64,000 bases of DNA from Ecdyonurus torrentis. Lineage: Eukaryota; Arthropoda; Insecta; Ephemeroptera; Heptageniidae. The stretch is taken from assembly GCA_949318235.1 (NCBI GenBank), contig OX439127.1, positions 38,183,888 to 38,247,887 on the forward strand, written 5' to 3'. The notes under the pieces were generated by a model. That model had not been told where the DNA came from. It ran no database searches and saw only the letters and a program-made list of their open reading frames with translations. Made by a program: the position numbers and the translations under genes. Below are positions 28,015-52,909 of this stretch, piece after piece (position 1 is the stretch's first letter; every line of letters begins with the position of its first letter).

Positions 28015-28185
28015 GCCTTAACCCTTCAACAACCTACAAACTAGGGAGAAAGCTTGTAAAGTAGGAAACCCGCGCTATATACAATTTCTATTGTAGACCC
28101 GGAATTGTTGACATCACGAATTTCTACAGTTGCCCACTTTACAGTTCTTCAGACCCAGTTTGTGAGGCTACAGAAGGGTTGATGG
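28015..28185. repeat. Inverted-repeat element, imperfect arms of about 30 bp
   Basis: Left arm aacccttcaacaacctacaa (from 28020) pairs imperfectly with right arm gtttgtgaggctacagaagg (to about 28177). GC-richer than its surroundings; no coding capacity. Confidence 0.6.
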
Positions 28186-31100
28186 ATATAATATGTTTAT
28201 AAATAATGGTCCCATCTCATGATTTTTATGTTTTTGATTTAATTTTTTAACGCCAGGAGCCCTTTAAGTACCCTTACAACAATATTGATATACTTTTATT
28301 TAGGTAGAACACCACCACTAAAATGTTAGAGTTGGAAACTTTAAATATAAAATTAGGGAAATATATTATACTTGCGTATTTGTACATAATTATGTTAAAA
28401 TATTTCCTATACTTCCATAATTACAATTAAACAAGCTTACCATCATAACCATTGTTTTATTTTTTGCAAAATCCTGTATTATTCCTTGTAACATGAATAA
28501 TATAACATTTTTATGACTAAAGTATACTTCAGTAATAAGAAAATGTATGCTTATTTTTCTTAATAATAATAATTTTTATATTATTTAAGAAATTTAATAT
28601 TCATATTTAGCTGAATTCCATCGAGAAAAAGGAAACATCGAGAAAGTATTTAGTTGATTTTTACTTAATTATAAAAATAACAATTAAATAATATTTTTTA
28701 TCTTTAATTTCGTTAAAAATATATTTATATTTTTTAAGATTTATATTTTTTAGATGTTAACTTTTTTTTTAAGATTTTATTTTATTTTTATGTCATATAA
28801 TATACTACTGTAATATGTTATGAAGATGCTTTTTTCTTCTTCCATATCTCATTACATAATTATCCTTTTAATTTTTGAGTTGATATCATTTTCATCCTTT
28901 TCAAAATTACAATTTAATACGATATTTATAGTATGATATCGTAATTGAATAGATGAAGCAGATAAAAATACGGAGATATAAAGTAATCTTAAATATCATG
29001 AACCACGCGGATATGCAAAGAAAATACCGAAAGAAATGTGATACAATTAAAGTAATACAGTATTCAATATACTTAATTAGTAATTACTAATTACTATTAT
29101 TTAAATTGCATTTTGGTATTTATTTACTGTAACTACAGAAAACAGCAGTTATACGAAACAACAACACGAAAAGTACTTGTGTGTAAGTTGGAAATGAAAA
29201 TAATTTACAGAAAATACGGCAACGTGGGTTAGAATTATTTACTTGACATGGGAGTAACATCTTGATGGGTTTTGTTTCTAAATTTAACTTTTAAGAAAAG
29301 TATTTCATTTTTGGGGATTTAATCATGATTGTACTTTATAAGGCCTAATAAATTTAAGTGCATAGAACTGAAGATTATAAATAAGTGCGCTTTTATTAAT
29401 AGAAAATCTTTGTCTTTAGCATATAGGTTAAAATGTTATTGTTAATTAGTTATTCATAACTAATTATATATATGTAAATAATACTGGTTCTATGCAATCT
29501 CATTATTTATTTATTAGGTGGAAAAAATATATATATATAAATAAAAAGCGTTTAATGTTTAACTATATATTTTAATTATTTCTATACAGCAGTTACAAAA
29601 AAAAAACATAAATAACTATTCCTTTAGAATGCCAGAGATTTGACTAGTTCTCCTTTGATTGTCACAAAGTTATTTTTGCACAACAATAATATTTATAAAA
29701 TGTTAAAAAGGAGATCAAAGTTATTTGTTGTAAAGTATCGTTTTAATTTTTTAAGACATTTTTCTAGCCTCGTCTCAATAAAACAATTTAGATTTCTAGA
29801 ATTTATTAAAAAAAAAATTAAAAAAAAATCTATGACACTACAATTACATAGGCAAGCAATTATATAGTAAGCATAAATTAAAATTTTATCGATTAATATT
29901 TAAATTAAAATAACAAATCTAAAGGTAAAATTGATTTTTAAGACACACGCAATAATTTCAAAAATTTACTAACAATTTTGAGTTTGCGCTGTAGGTACAG
30001 TATAGAATACACGCATATATATACATCATAGGTCTTTGATACCTACTACATTATAAAAATATTATCTCACGTGAAAATGAGTACTATTTTTACTATTTCG
30101 AAATGCATATAAAAGCATTAACAGCAAACCACACATTATTAAAACCAGTAAATAATGGATAAAAGCTTTGGCTTTATAATTTATCACGAGTAGTGACAAA
30201 AAAGAAAATTATATAATAGAAAACAATATCAAAGTGTAAAAATACTTGTTAAGAGACGTCACAAAAATCTCATTGGCAAACCGTTTTAACTACCAAACAT
30301 CACAGTATTATTATAATTTGATAATTAATAGCGTCTGTTCAGCAGTGAAATAATACAATATTTCAGTTAAGCTGCAAACATGCACCGAATCATTGAAAAT
30401 TGCAAGTTTAACAAAACTCAAAATTAAATTAAACAATGATAAGATAATCATAAATGTATATATATAAAAATATGTTACATACATAAACATAAAAGAGAAC
30501 AGGCATAATTTTAAATTATGATGCATTTCTAATCTAAATAACATTATTTTTGATTATCGTATTAAAAGTCTGTTAAGAATGAAAATGTATATTATAATGC
30601 ATAATATATACCAACAATTAAAATTAAGCCTTCATCTCATTGTATTTTATTGTACATAGTAAACTGATTAGTATAACCTTTCATACTGCATAATTTTTTA
30701 ATCTTTTTTTTTCTTTCTTTTTCTTTTTTTTTTTTTTTTTTCAAATTTTACAGACTGAACCAAAATACAACCTTTTTATATTCAATAAAATATTGAATTA
30801 GAATAAAATACTTATAGAGAAAATAGATTATATTTTATGCCTATATAATTCACATCAACATGCAGCATAATTAACCATTAATTTTACTTAACCAGAAATT
30901 TTCAAATTTAATATAATTTTCACATCGTAAGCTTTACGTATAAATAGAAACGCCTAGCTCCCTAAATAATAATGGTAACAAATTTTAGGTCTACCGTTTG
31001 TTTTTTTAATCATTACAATAATCAATATTGGAAATTAACTCATCTTCTTTTCGTAATATATTTATCTGGTGCCATTATATAGAAATGTGTATACTGTGTG

Positions 31101-31586
31101 TTTAATATGGTTTAATTTAAAACTATATAAAATAGTAATATATAATTGAAATTGAAAAAAAAATAATAATAAAATAAAATACAAGAACCATACAACAATA
31201 AACTATTAACATATAGGAAATTATTAGTTCACATATATATAATTTTTTTTAGATAATATTAAAAAATACTGGAAATATATTATGTATTTTAGTATGAATT
31301 CTTAAGAAAGAAAGAAAACCTTGAATCACATGACAGACGCGTTGAAGCCATCAGTCTTACACGAGGAGACGCGGAGCAATATTAATAAGGTGGTGTCGTC
31401 AAATATTATATTAAAATTAGCCATTTTTTTCCAACAAAATTAATTAATTTTTCCTTTTCATCTTCTCAATAACAATAATAACTATTAAAAAAGGTTCCAA
31501 TGTGGCTTGACCAACTTAAAAGAGAGCTTTTAGTTAGCCAAATGTGCCCACTTGTTGCCATGCTCCAGCGTATTTCTTGGTAAAAC

Positions 31587-37661
<6,075 letters not shown>

Positions 37662-39557
37662 GTTGGCTCTTAGCTCCAAGTGCTAGGATATCACTTCACT
37701 CGTAAAACAAATACAACGAACTGAAGTTACGACGCCACTTTCTTTCAAATATATACCACGGTAGTGACGAGAGAGATGGTAATGGTAAGTTTTAGTTGCA
37801 GTAGCCTGTCGTACGCGTTTGTTGCTGGGTTTGAGTGGCGCTGTTGCTGGACAGGCATCAAAATTTCAAAACATCTACGAACATTTGTGGACGCTCTTAC
37901 TGCGCATGCTTTATACGCATGCTGATGGGAGGCAAACCGTGAGTTGCAATATGATTTAAAATAAATGCCAAATATAATATATAAATCAAAAATTTATCAA
38001 CGCATGCAATATTGACATTTCACTAAAAAATATTACTGTATTTCATGCAGTTTCAAGATTCACATTATTTATGTCAAGATTAAGAGAGAAAGAGAGAGAT
38101 AGAAGGCAAAATGTTTAGTTATTGCGTTTTGCAACCACAAACATTGAACCGTTGCCAAAAAAAAAAAAAAAAAAAAAAAGAGAGAGAATGGGGAACATTT
38201 GTTTACTATTTGAGTTCTTTGGAAGTCAAAGAGGAAATAAAAGAGAGGAGAGAGAGAGAGAGAGAGAGAAATGAGAAATAACCTACGAGTGGCAATGCGT
38301 CGTTTACTTTTTGCCGTGACTTATTCATACTAAAAACTATATAGCTGCATGGGTCACTATGCTATGGTGCAACTATAACACACACACACACACACACAGT
38401 ATAGGGTATAGATATACGTTCCTCGTTCCTGGTCAATGTCACGGTAGATTTGAACTTCGACTGTATGGTGCTCACGTGATTCATGGGTAGACTTCAAAAC
38501 AAAAATTCTAAAAATATTTTAACACGCACATTGATTTGCGCCGTTTTGAAGAAAAAAAGAAAGAAAAGTAAACTATGCCCTGGTTAAATAATATAGTCTT
38601 TTGGAGTAGTTCAGTCTATTGCAAAAATTCTTCTTTTTAGCCAAAAAGTGAATTAAAATAGTAATAATAACAATTAAAAGAAAAAAACAGGGCATGAATC
38701 TTTATAATTTGTCAGTTGAACGCAAAAAATGAATAAAACCTACTGTATTTTAATATAAAACTGAAAAAAAAAAACTGTAGTGGGGTAATTTGTTTTCCTG
38801 CCTTGATTCCCCTAAAACAAAACAGTATGTGCTCCACAATATTATATATAATATATATTCAAATTATTTGATCTTATTACTAAAAATGAACGCCGCAACA
38901 CGCAGTTACTACGATTAACAAATTGAAAGTAATTAAGGAGTAAAAAGAATAATAATTGTTTAATTTTGGACGTCAATACTTCAGGATATCGAGCCAAAGC
39001 CATACATTAAAACAATAATAATAATAAAAATCACTGATTTTTGAAACTTTAATCTCATATAGAGTTCTAATTAATTTCAATAAAATTTTCTCCTAATCTG
39101 AAGGCTATACAGGTTCTGAAATGTTAAATTTTTTATCATTTGATATCATTTGATATATTTATAAAACAGGCAAGTGAATTATGGAGATACAGGCTAGAGG
39201 CCATAAATGCAATAAGCAATAACCCTTAAAGTGTATATAAAGATTTCTTAAAAAATCTTTTGCACTCTCGTTTTAAAAAATATTTTGCCGCTCTTGCCAC
39301 TTAAGAGAATTCTCTTTTTATACTTTTGTGCAGTACCCCTACAAGAGTTGTTTAAAATGTCAACAATAACATAAACGTAACATATAATTAGAAACAGTTT
39401 AAAAACCAATTTAATAAATTAAAATACATATGTTTTGCTAACTTTTACAAAAGGTAAATTAATATTAACTATGCAGTATAAGTTCACAATTTCACTATTC
39501 AACTTATTGGCCTAGCTGTTATCCTCATTTATGAATTGATATAAGAAAAAGATAATT

Positions 39558-39737
39558 TTAGTTACTTATATTCATCATTGCAAGAAAAACTTCGACAACG
39601 GACATCCCGCGGTCACGTAAATTTCCATTGCTCCATGACTTTATAAATATCTCTACTATTACAGTTTTATGGGAGCTATGAAGGTAAAGCAAAGCGAGCA
39701 AAAGGATTAGCCCTTGTGCCACCACATTTACATCAGC
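39558..39737 (-). other. Possible orphan exon (low confidence)
   Basis: An open frame on the minus strand of about 60 residues (VLADVNVVAQGLILLLALLY then LHSSHKTVIVEIFIKSW) in a locally GC-richer patch. The N..V.....L.LALLYL pattern loosely recalls the helical repeats of APC1 and proteasome RPN1/RPN2, but the rest does not align from memory. The candidate acceptor (gaacag) lacks a pyrimidine tract. It could be a pseudogene fragment or chance. Confidence 0.15.
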
Positions 39738-40856
39738 TAGAACAAATCTGTTCACTCCCTACGTCCCTCTCATCTAAAATTAAACTACCAGTTTCAAGTC
39801 GGGAAATCCCAAATGAAGTAAATACAAGAACGAGACCAAAAACAACATTAATTTTAATTTATAGTACTATAAAGCGTTTGTAATAAAATTAGTTCAATAT
39901 GCGTACAGTGATTATATATTAAGCAAAAATTTAATTAATATAGGCAAAAGGAGAGAGGGCATAAAAAAAAACAATAAAAAGATAATACAATTTGGCGTGA
40001 TTTGCACGTATATATATATAGTACAACAATGGATAAAAACTTTACACAGAGTACATCTGCGTGCACTTTGTTCAGAATTGAAACAAATTTTAGCGTGATG
40101 GTGGAAGTTATTGTTAAAATATGAATTAAGTTTTATTCTAAAGCAACAATAGTATTTATTATTGACATAATTGTTGCAAAAATATTTTAGACAGGATATT
40201 GCACACACAGGGAGTATTACATATACTTACATTTCAAAAATTTCTCGTGCCTATTATTATTATTATTTATAAATAAAATAATGACATAATTCTAAGTAAT
40301 TTGAATTTTATTAATTACATTCACGTGGCCATAAAATAAACAGTAAAATACGAAAAATTAAAACGAAATATACAGTTCCAAGGATTGCTAATTTTTGTCC
40401 GACAACGTAGTAACACACACGTGATGGTAGCAGCGACAAAAATAGATGCTTCGAGGTACACGTGCTCGCGCTAGAAAAAGAACTTACGCACACAGTGCAA
40501 CGATCTGAATCTCAGCTGCACTTATGTTGTGTATATGAATACATATACACAGTTCGGTGGGATAAAGTGCTACCATAGCACGTATCAACCTATATTACTT
40601 ATATATTATGAATTAAATGACCTGCAGCGTGGTATATATAATAAAGCAAAAATCACGGAGTAATATAGTGTCCAAATATTATTCCCCTTTCCAACTTTTA
40701 TAAATGAGTCTCCGACGTAAAATGCACGATCACGTCCTTGTGCAGAACCTTTAAAAATGTGCTAAACTAAGTTTTATTCTATTTGGTTGTATTCCTAAGA
40801 AAAAAAAAGTTTTCAGACTATTTAAATTATAATTAATGATGACGGGGTTATTAAAA

Positions 40857-40985
40857 AGAAGTGTGTACATGATGGACCATTCACGACAGGACAATTTGCT
40901 ATATGATCATTCCGCCACTGGACAATTTACTACCAGGCTATATAACGGAAAATTCACGAAGGGAAATTTTGCTGTATTAAATTGT
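40857..40985 (+). repeat. Degenerate short tandem motif cluster
   Basis: Repeats of a rough 20-25 bp unit: ccattcacgacaggacaatt, cattccgccactggacaatt, aattcacgaagggaaatttt. Resembles decayed satellite or MITE sequence; family not identified. Confidence 0.45.
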
Positions 40986-41660
40986 TTTTATTATTTTTGT
41001 TGTACGGATATCAACCTCATTGCGACTAATCGAAACATTTCTTACAATTTATAAAATTATATTGCATAATTATAATCTGTAAATATATGAATGATGGGTG
41101 GATGACAAGACCAGAAATATAACACTTAATTGTTGTAATTCTTATATAATTATAAGAATATAAGATATTAGTATTTTACTTTTGTAAACTGTCTTTTGGT
41201 CAATAAAAAAACATTTTTATTTACTGCAATGGATATCCTTAATTGAATGACATATTTCGCATAGATATTAACTGTTTTATTTATATATACTGTAATATAT
41301 ATTTATAATAAATATATATATAAATGATTAATATTGTAGTATTTGATAAATAATTCATGTAAATTTAGCTACACATTAATTTGTTTTATTGTATCAATAT
41401 AAAATTCAATTACGTTGTATAAATTTCATTGCAATTAAAGTCAATGTTAATTTATCCTTACCTTAATGTTTTGTAAGGATTTAAAATAATCGTTTTTTGA
41501 TTATTTTACTTCTCGATCGCTTTTGCACCCACCTACATTTTATAAAATACGTACAGCATTAAAAAATTTTTAATGTATATCCTCGTTTGTTTGTTTTGTT
41601 TTTGTTTTTTTTAATTTTTTTATCGCTGTTTATGCGATAATTTTAGTCTCTTATAGAATT

Positions 41661-41767
<107 letters not shown>

Positions 41768-42009
41768 CACCAAAAATAAATTATTTATCAATTTGAATTA
41801 AGCTATATGTGTTTCACCAAAACAATATAATATTTATTTTTATTATTCCAAATAAGTGACGTAAGTATTATAATTATAGTCATATTTTTAGTATTATTGT
41901 CTTTTTTTTTTTAAGTACATCCCAATGTTTCTTTTTTATAGATTTGTATAATATAAACACGTATTTTGGAAAGTATACTTATATTATTTCATAATACTCC
42001 GACTAAATA

Positions 42010-42092
42010 ATGTTTAAAAGAAAAGTCGCAGAGGACAATTTAAGTAAAGGGGTTTTGTACCTTTTCTGGCTTCTAAATAAAAACCACTTATT
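42010..42092 (+). repeat. Dispersed repeat family R3, copy 3
   Basis: Carries gtcgcagaggacaatttaag, gtaccttttctggcttct and aaataaaaaccacttatta in the same order as 2610-2720. Confidence 0.75.
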
Positions 42093-44663
42093 AATTATTA
42101 TGTATTTAGCAATTGTAAGAAAATATACTAATTGTGTCTATTATTAATCAGTATGAGTCTGAAGAAGAAAAACAAATATAATTATATTTTCATATGTGAT
42201 CTTCGAAAACGATGGCGTCCGTGCAAATTTAACATAATTATAGCTTTAATTGTTGAATTACGTGTAATTTGTAAGTGAACTGTACTCTATATGTTATTTT
42301 ATCATTGGGACACTTACAACAGCGAGTGATAAGTCCAGTTTCATCTTATTATTATTTATAATCGCAATCATACCCAATTTCTATGTAATTTGACATATTC
42401 CAACTTCATTTTACTGGACTATTATATATACCATATATAAAAATACATATTTTTTCTTATTATATGTTAGTGCTCATAGCATGCATCCTTTCACAATACT
42501 GAATATAATTATGTTTTTCTATCACACAGAGAGCATACTATTGTCATGGATTGTCCGTGATAATGAAAGGTCAAAAAGTGCGTGTTGTAATGGTCTATAT
42601 GTACCGAGATGTCATTATACTACAGTATGTAAGGAATTTTCCAGTTCGTAATTGTGGTGGCGAATCTTGTGTGATGGTATTCTTTTAATGAATCGTTCTG
42701 AGATTCCAATATAAATCACTCAGTATACATATCATATATTTATGAATATGTTTCCGTATTAACAGAATTTCAAATCTTTACCTGGCCATTTCCCATAAAT
42801 CCTATTTTGATACAGAGGATAATAATAATAATAATAATAATACAGTGAGAATTTGCATAAACCTTTCATTTTATTGTATTACTTATAACTTCACATATAT
42901 CACATATAGGCAAACAGGCATACTCAGTAAAAATTGGTATTCTACAGCTAATTTACAACACATATAATGACATAGTAAAAATGTGTCAAATATAAACATC
43001 TTTATCCTGGAATATGGGCAACTGCCTTTATTTAATTTGTACACAGAAATTATTTCATTGATTATTAATTGTTGTAGATATTATTTTTAGCTTTTATAAC
43101 ATCACAAATATTAGCATGAATTCAATTTAGACGCGTTTAGGATGATATTAAATATATATGAAAAAAAGAAGAAGAAAAAAAATGTAACTATAAATAAATT
43201 AAGATTTATTTTTAACTGTAGTCTTGTATCTTTTATTAAATTTGTCTACATTATATATTTTAACCATTCAAATGTGATACTTTTTTTATGTATTTATACT
43301 TTAAAAAATTGAATTAAAAATACAGCACAATTAACTTACATAATTACCATCATATGCACAGGGCAGAAGTGATGTATGAATGGAGATTATGCCTCGATCA
43401 AATTAAAAATGAAGAAAAAGCATGTAGTTTAATGCGATAATCACATTTTGTCGTTTCAATAAAATATTAGGTACGTGCTTATAGTTCTATTTTCTAGAGA
43501 CAAATTGCGCATGATCAGATCAAGCAATTATTATTCCTTATTATTTTAATATATATATATTTCTTTATATATCGCTGCATTGGAATGTAACATACAGTAT
43601 AATATGTACGTACACTAAAATAAATAATTATAATATAATATTATTTGTATTATATATTTCAAAGCGATTAAGAGTATTCATAGTGGTATTCTAGCTGTGT
43701 TTCACACAATTATAATGTAAAGGATATTTGGTAATAAACATAAATGTTAATTTTAATAAATTTTCGCGCACTGGCATTGCATCCTATATAAATGTTCAGA
43801 GATATAAATTTACTGCATTAATTATTGCATATACATAACTATTTAGATAAGAGGGAGGCGGGAGGGAGATTAATCAACAGTTGGTATGCAAATTTTGATC
43901 ACGCTAGATCACGTTATAATACTTGACGTCAACATTTTTTTCCTTTTTAGCTGGACCCCAAAATTTTACGTTGAGATACAAGAACAAACCTCTGCTTTCT
44001 TAAATCTCCAAATCACCCTCATATTGGGAAGGAGGTGAAAGTGTAAATTTTAGTCGGAAAAAGGGAAAAAAAAGGTATTTAACTAGAAGTATTGTGTATC
44101 CAATTATTAATCTATGTTTTTCTCAGCCAATGTATTCTAAAAATCAAAATTTTATAAAAATGCCTTTAGATTGTTTTAATTGGACATTATTGCAGAGCAT
44201 CCTTGGTAAGTCATTCTATCATTACATAAAATAAAACAATGAAATTACAATGCCTGTAACAACACCAGTTTTCTAGTTATGATACTGCAGTGAGAATTTA
44301 TATATATGGTAGTATCTGTATGATTAGCAAATAGAAAACATGTACAGCTATATTAATTAAGTACAGGCACTTACAAGATCACTAAATAATGTATAATATA
44401 ACATTTTCTATTGTGATGTAGTTGTAGAAAGCAAACAATAATAATACTAATTGTGATAACAAAATTTTTGTTCATCCTAATTGCAAATAACAAGTTAATT
44501 ATAGCGAGATAGCTTTTACATAACTATATTTTGTTGTTAATATGATACACAATAATATAAGTTAAAGGGAAGTAAATCAAAAGACATAGCATGTAAATCA
44601 GCTTTAAAAAAAAAAAAAAAAACATTGTGGGATTAAAATATTAAACAAGCTTTTTGAAGTTTC

Positions 44664-44786
<123 letters not shown>

Positions 44787-45499
44787 GGCTTGGATATTTA
44801 TAAAATAATGAATTATACCTGCTCAGATATTTTTATGATTTTGTGACTCTAAGAGATTATAATCAATTAATTTGACTCTAGGAGTACATACACAGATAAT
44901 GAAATATAATTTGCACCTAATATGCGTTCTTGTGTGATATCTTTTGATATTGCTCAGGAAATATAATATAATTGCAATTGCAGTGTATAATTAACATGAA
45001 TTTTACTTTCAGTACACTTAAAATAGCTGAATTTACTGAATATATTGACTTTTTGTTATTTTAAAAAATAATTTCAATTTTCTAAGGATCTTCAAGCTGC
45101 CTAAAACAAGCAAGTACCAATATAACAAAGAACAATGACTACAAACTTCTATTATGTTTGAAAATATACACAGTATTATCATAAAAAAAAATATGCCCAA
45201 CTTTTGGGGTACCAGATCAGCGCATTACAATATATTGACAATAAAAATAATTATTAACTAACACTTATTACATGACATTTTTTTTTCTATTAGATTGCAT
45301 GATACACAATAGGGCAATTTGAAATAGTATCAAATTACAACAATAAAAAATAAAAGGCACTGAAGGTATATTATTTCTTATTAATATATTCCCTTTTTAT
45401 ATAGACTTTATAGATATACAATGTTTAAAAAAATTTAAAAAAAAAATTTGAAATAGAAAATAGTAGAAGGTGGGATCCAATATTTGGCCCCAAGACCCA

Positions 45500-45572
45500 A
45501 GTAACTATATAAATTAGAGAATCTTTGTGTTTTATTAATTTTCAATTCAAGTGCTCTAATCTCTCTCCTAAT
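45500..45572 (-). repeat. Dispersed repeat, inverted partner of 58345-58420
   Basis: The reverse complement of this stretch contains taggagagagattagagcac, ttgaattg, aattaataa and agattctctaat in the same order and spacing as 58345-58420. Confidence 0.75.
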
Positions 45573-46143
45573 ATTTTCTATTATAAATTTTATTTTAAAT
45601 TTTTTAAAATATTATGAAACGTGATGGTTTTGTCCTCATTTTTATCGTTTTTTTATAGACAAAAAATAAATGAAATATTTATAACATACCACAAATTTTA
45701 ACATTTTAAAAAGGAACTGTGCAAGCAATTTTTTTTCTTTGACATCTTCCAAATTTACACAACACATTTTTATTGTTTAAAAGAATTATTATAATTGTTT
45801 TTTTATATTTAATTTACTAAGCATATTTTTTTATTTAAACCTCTATTGTGTCGTTTGGACTCATTGAATTACATACACTAATATGTAAAGTGAAAATGTT
45901 TATATATCCAAATTTAAATGTATCTATAGAATTACAATTAATGTTTTTGCAACATAATATTATTTAATGTGTTAACCTTTCACAGGTTTTATACTTGGAT
46001 TTTATAGCTGATACGTTATAAAATAAAATTCAATGTCTAGAGATAGGGGTGTCACAAAAAACAGTAATAAACTCTTCATTATAATAATAATAATAATCTG
46101 CCGTAAAAGTTTTGCTGTTTTGCAATTGACGAATTAACATTTA

Positions 46144-46328
<185 letters not shown>

Positions 46329-46730
46329 AACAAAGTTATAAACAAAACATTTTAATAGTTATATTTTCAATAATATTTAATAATTAAATCAAAAAGTTTG
46401 TTACTTTGATTGATTCAAAGCAAAACTACAAGACTAGTTCTGATTGATTCCTTATCCCAAACACAAGTACAGAATACTTATCCAACTAATTTATATGCAC
46501 AATACAAGCTAAAATCGTAAAAGCAATAAATAACAAACTGTTGCAAATACTAATATTATAAGAAATATAATAATATAACATTCATAATTTTTCCCCTTAT
46601 GCATTATGAACCAAGCTACACATCTAAAAAACTCTGTGGTCAAAAGTCGTGAAGTCATCACCTGTTTGCTTCACACAAAAATAAAAAGTTTTATATAGAC
46701 CGCAGAAATTAGTAATAAACAAGAGGCCCC

Positions 46731-46762
<32 letters not shown>

Positions 46763-47754
46763 CCCTCATCCTTTCTTTCATTTCTACTTCTTCTTTCAAG
46801 GTTATTATATTTGTTAAACACAAAAACACATATAAATCGGAAATGTGTCAGCCATTGATATCACAAAAATCATATTGAAAACCTGCCATATTTTTTATTG
46901 TCACATTTCCAGCTTTTTTTATATAAAACATAACTTATTATTTTTATTTTTTGTCAAACTAGTAAAAATTAAATTTGGGTTGTAACATATGGGTGTGAGC
47001 ACTTGTTCCTACACACCATAATACTTGCAAATGAATCAGAGTAATAAAAGATAAAAGTTAAAACAAAAATTATAATACAAAACAATGTTTAAAAATTAGA
47101 TTGAAAAGAAATTTATTTATTGAAAAATACTGTACTTACATCCAAACTGAATAAAAGTAAGGTTATAATGACAATTCAGTTTTATATTAATTAGGGTAAA
47201 GCTTTTACATACAATTAAATGATATTATTTTAATATTCAAGGTAAATAAAATAAAAATAAGTTAATTAAAGGAGAATATGAGAACTATGTTATTCATATT
47301 ATATCCATTGAAATGGCGCTATAATGGTAAATAAAAATAGACTAGTTAATTCAGATGTAATTTCTACACAAGTTTCCCCCTCTCCCCTCATTTGTTTATA
47401 AAATAATGAGTTGTGTAATACAAACACATTAAAAAAGTGAAATACAGACAATACAAAACTGATGAAAAAATTGAGAAAAAAAAAAGAGTAAATAACTGGG
47501 TTGAAAAATAAAATTTGTACACCGCATCTACATTTATCTTTTCAAGAGAAGATTTTAATTTTTGGTAACAAAAAGGGTAAAAATATAAAGGGATTTTTGT
47601 AAGTGTTGATAATTTTATTTAGCCTATTATTCCATTATTTAAATGTTTAAAACAACTTTTACAAAACAACAACTTCAAACAAGCATTGCCAATAAATTAT
47701 ATTTAAAATGATAATAAATTTACATTTAAATAATTTCATTTTGCTCAATAATGC

Positions 47755-47794
<40 letters not shown>

Positions 47795-47954
47795 TTGGAA
47801 ATGTCAAACTCTTCCACAAAGGGGAGGGAAGGACTAAAAATATAACAATCCTTGGCCTTATAAAGTAAAATTATCTTCTCAAATATAGCAATTTCTATGA
47901 AACTTTTCACTGTGTTTGAATGTTTTTAACTGCAATATGTCAAGGGCAACTTGG

Positions 47955-48138
47955 CATTTTGGTACTTGTGCAATCTCCGCGGGTGCAATTTTGGAACATG
48001 TACAATCTCCACCGTGCCTACTAATGACACAACCTGTGCAGGCTAAGCTAAGCGTATAAAGATGTTTCAATAGAGGGGGGGGGGGGGGAGAGAATACAGA
48101 TGTGCCAAATTTGCACCCGCGGAGATTGCAAGTAGTAC
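47955..48138. repeat. Inverted-repeat element, arms of about 30 bp
   Basis: Left ggtacttgtgcaatctccgc then gggtgcaatttt (47961-47992); right aaatttgcacccgcggagat then tgcaagtagtac (48107-48138). A second partial copy of the left motif (acatgtacaatctccaccgtg) follows. The loop contains a G13 run. Confidence 0.75.
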
Positions 48139-48184
48139 TGAATTGCCGCGGAGCCCTTGATGTATTATTATACATTTGAAAGAC

Positions 48185-48400
48185 AAGAATAAAAGAAAAC
48201 CAGAAACCAGCAAGGGCCTTACTGCATAATCTCTAAATCTGTAAAGACTGAAAAAGCCATAACACACTCCATTTGTCTTGGAGTTTAGTGCCAAATGCTA
48301 TCCACTCTCTGTGCTACCAAGATTTTCACAGAACTACGGGACTCCCTTCACTATGGTAAGGCCTTTGCTGGTGTTCTCCTATCTTTTTCTTTTAAATGTA
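48185..48400. mobile_element. Foldback-family copy related to 1836-2210
   Basis: Left end accagcaagggccttact (48209-48226) is inverted at the right end as tggtaaggcctttgctggt (48355-48373) with tcctatctttttcttt beyond. The right half also matches 3137-3255 (accaagattttcacagaact, then tggtaaggc). Confidence 0.75.
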
Positions 48401-49685
48401 TCATCCGTAACAACAACGGTTTATTTTCCTTAAAATCTCTGTATTATTATTATTATTGTGTTTGAATAAATGATAAATGCCTTACTTATTAAAATGCAGC
48501 AGACATAGGAATAAGCAGAGATTGCAATCGCTGTTGATTTTCACAACACTTCACACAAATTATAACATATATATTTTTCAACCCAATAATTATTATGTAT
48601 ACCATTACTCTCAGAACAATGATATTCTTTACATAATTATGTACTACATTATCACAAAATATAAAAACAATATAGAAGTCATCTTATTTAAGTAGCCATT
48701 TATAACTACTACACTATTTACTATTATATACATATATTTTATAAAAGGTTTTAGGACAAATTTATAATTATAATTGCAAAAATGAGAAAGTATGCATTAT
48801 AGTATGCAAATAATACAGAAAATATGAAGATTACATTTGTATATGCCATAAAACAATACTTAAGGTTAGAAAAAATATCAATCAATCAATCAATCAATCA
48901 AGGCACGTATAATGGTAAGTGGAAACGTATTAGTTTATTTAATGATTTAATAAGCTATCATTTTATTTGCCATGGATGAATCTGTATGTAAAAAGTGTGT
49001 GGATTTTACATAGCTTTATGCATATATGGATACTAAATGCTTATTCAATTGTTTCTTTCCTCCAAGGCAGGTGGATATGAATCAATTTTTTTTTTTTTTT
49101 TTTAAAAACTCATAATGTCTGTGCTTTTTTATAGATCTATAGTTTATTCTACGTCTTATCTTACAATGTATCAGTGCAAGCTGCATTACTAATTGTGACT
49201 TTCATATAACCTAAATATCAGTATCACCTAAAGAATTACCTTAATCATTAAAAAAAATTTCTAGTTGGTGATAAAAAATGGTAGAATAACACATGGAATT
49301 AAAAACTTGGGGAATGGGAAGTTGAGCTGTTAATAGACAAAATATTCTAACCCAGTCTGATATTAAATGCAAGCAACCAGGTTAGAACATTTTCTCTCTC
49401 ATGCAAGGAATAGCAAGGAATAGGTCTAGTAACAGCTCAATTCCCCAATCTCCAAATTGTCAAATCTATCTGTTATCCTACCATCTTTTTATCAATCATC
49501 GCAATCATCGCACAGTCGATTTCTTTCCTTATATAGCCTTTCATTTTTAATTGGTATCTAAGTAAGAATAATGAGAATATAGAATATGAAGAAAAGTACT
49601 TTACTCATATAGTATAAGCACTGAAAGTGACCACTAGCAAAATAATAACACAGAAGGCATCCTGCTTGCAATTAAGCAAGAAATG

Positions 49686-52909
<3,224 letters not shown>

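Larger units (their letters stand above)
24876..31586. other. Convergent Naam/LRRC20 intergenic region
   Basis: Holds both 3' UTRs; polyadenylation sites are not resolvable because aataaa-like words are abundant. Contains the compound microsatellite at 25004-25151 and two inverted-repeat elements (27521-27620, 28015-28185). The remainder is very AT-rich with no recognisable gene. Confidence 0.7.

Noticed and set aside
37662..37679. Extension of the LRRC20 start upstream of Met 37661
   Set aside because: The upstream codon is TTG and an in-frame TAG follows directly; the ATG at 37661 is the first usable start.
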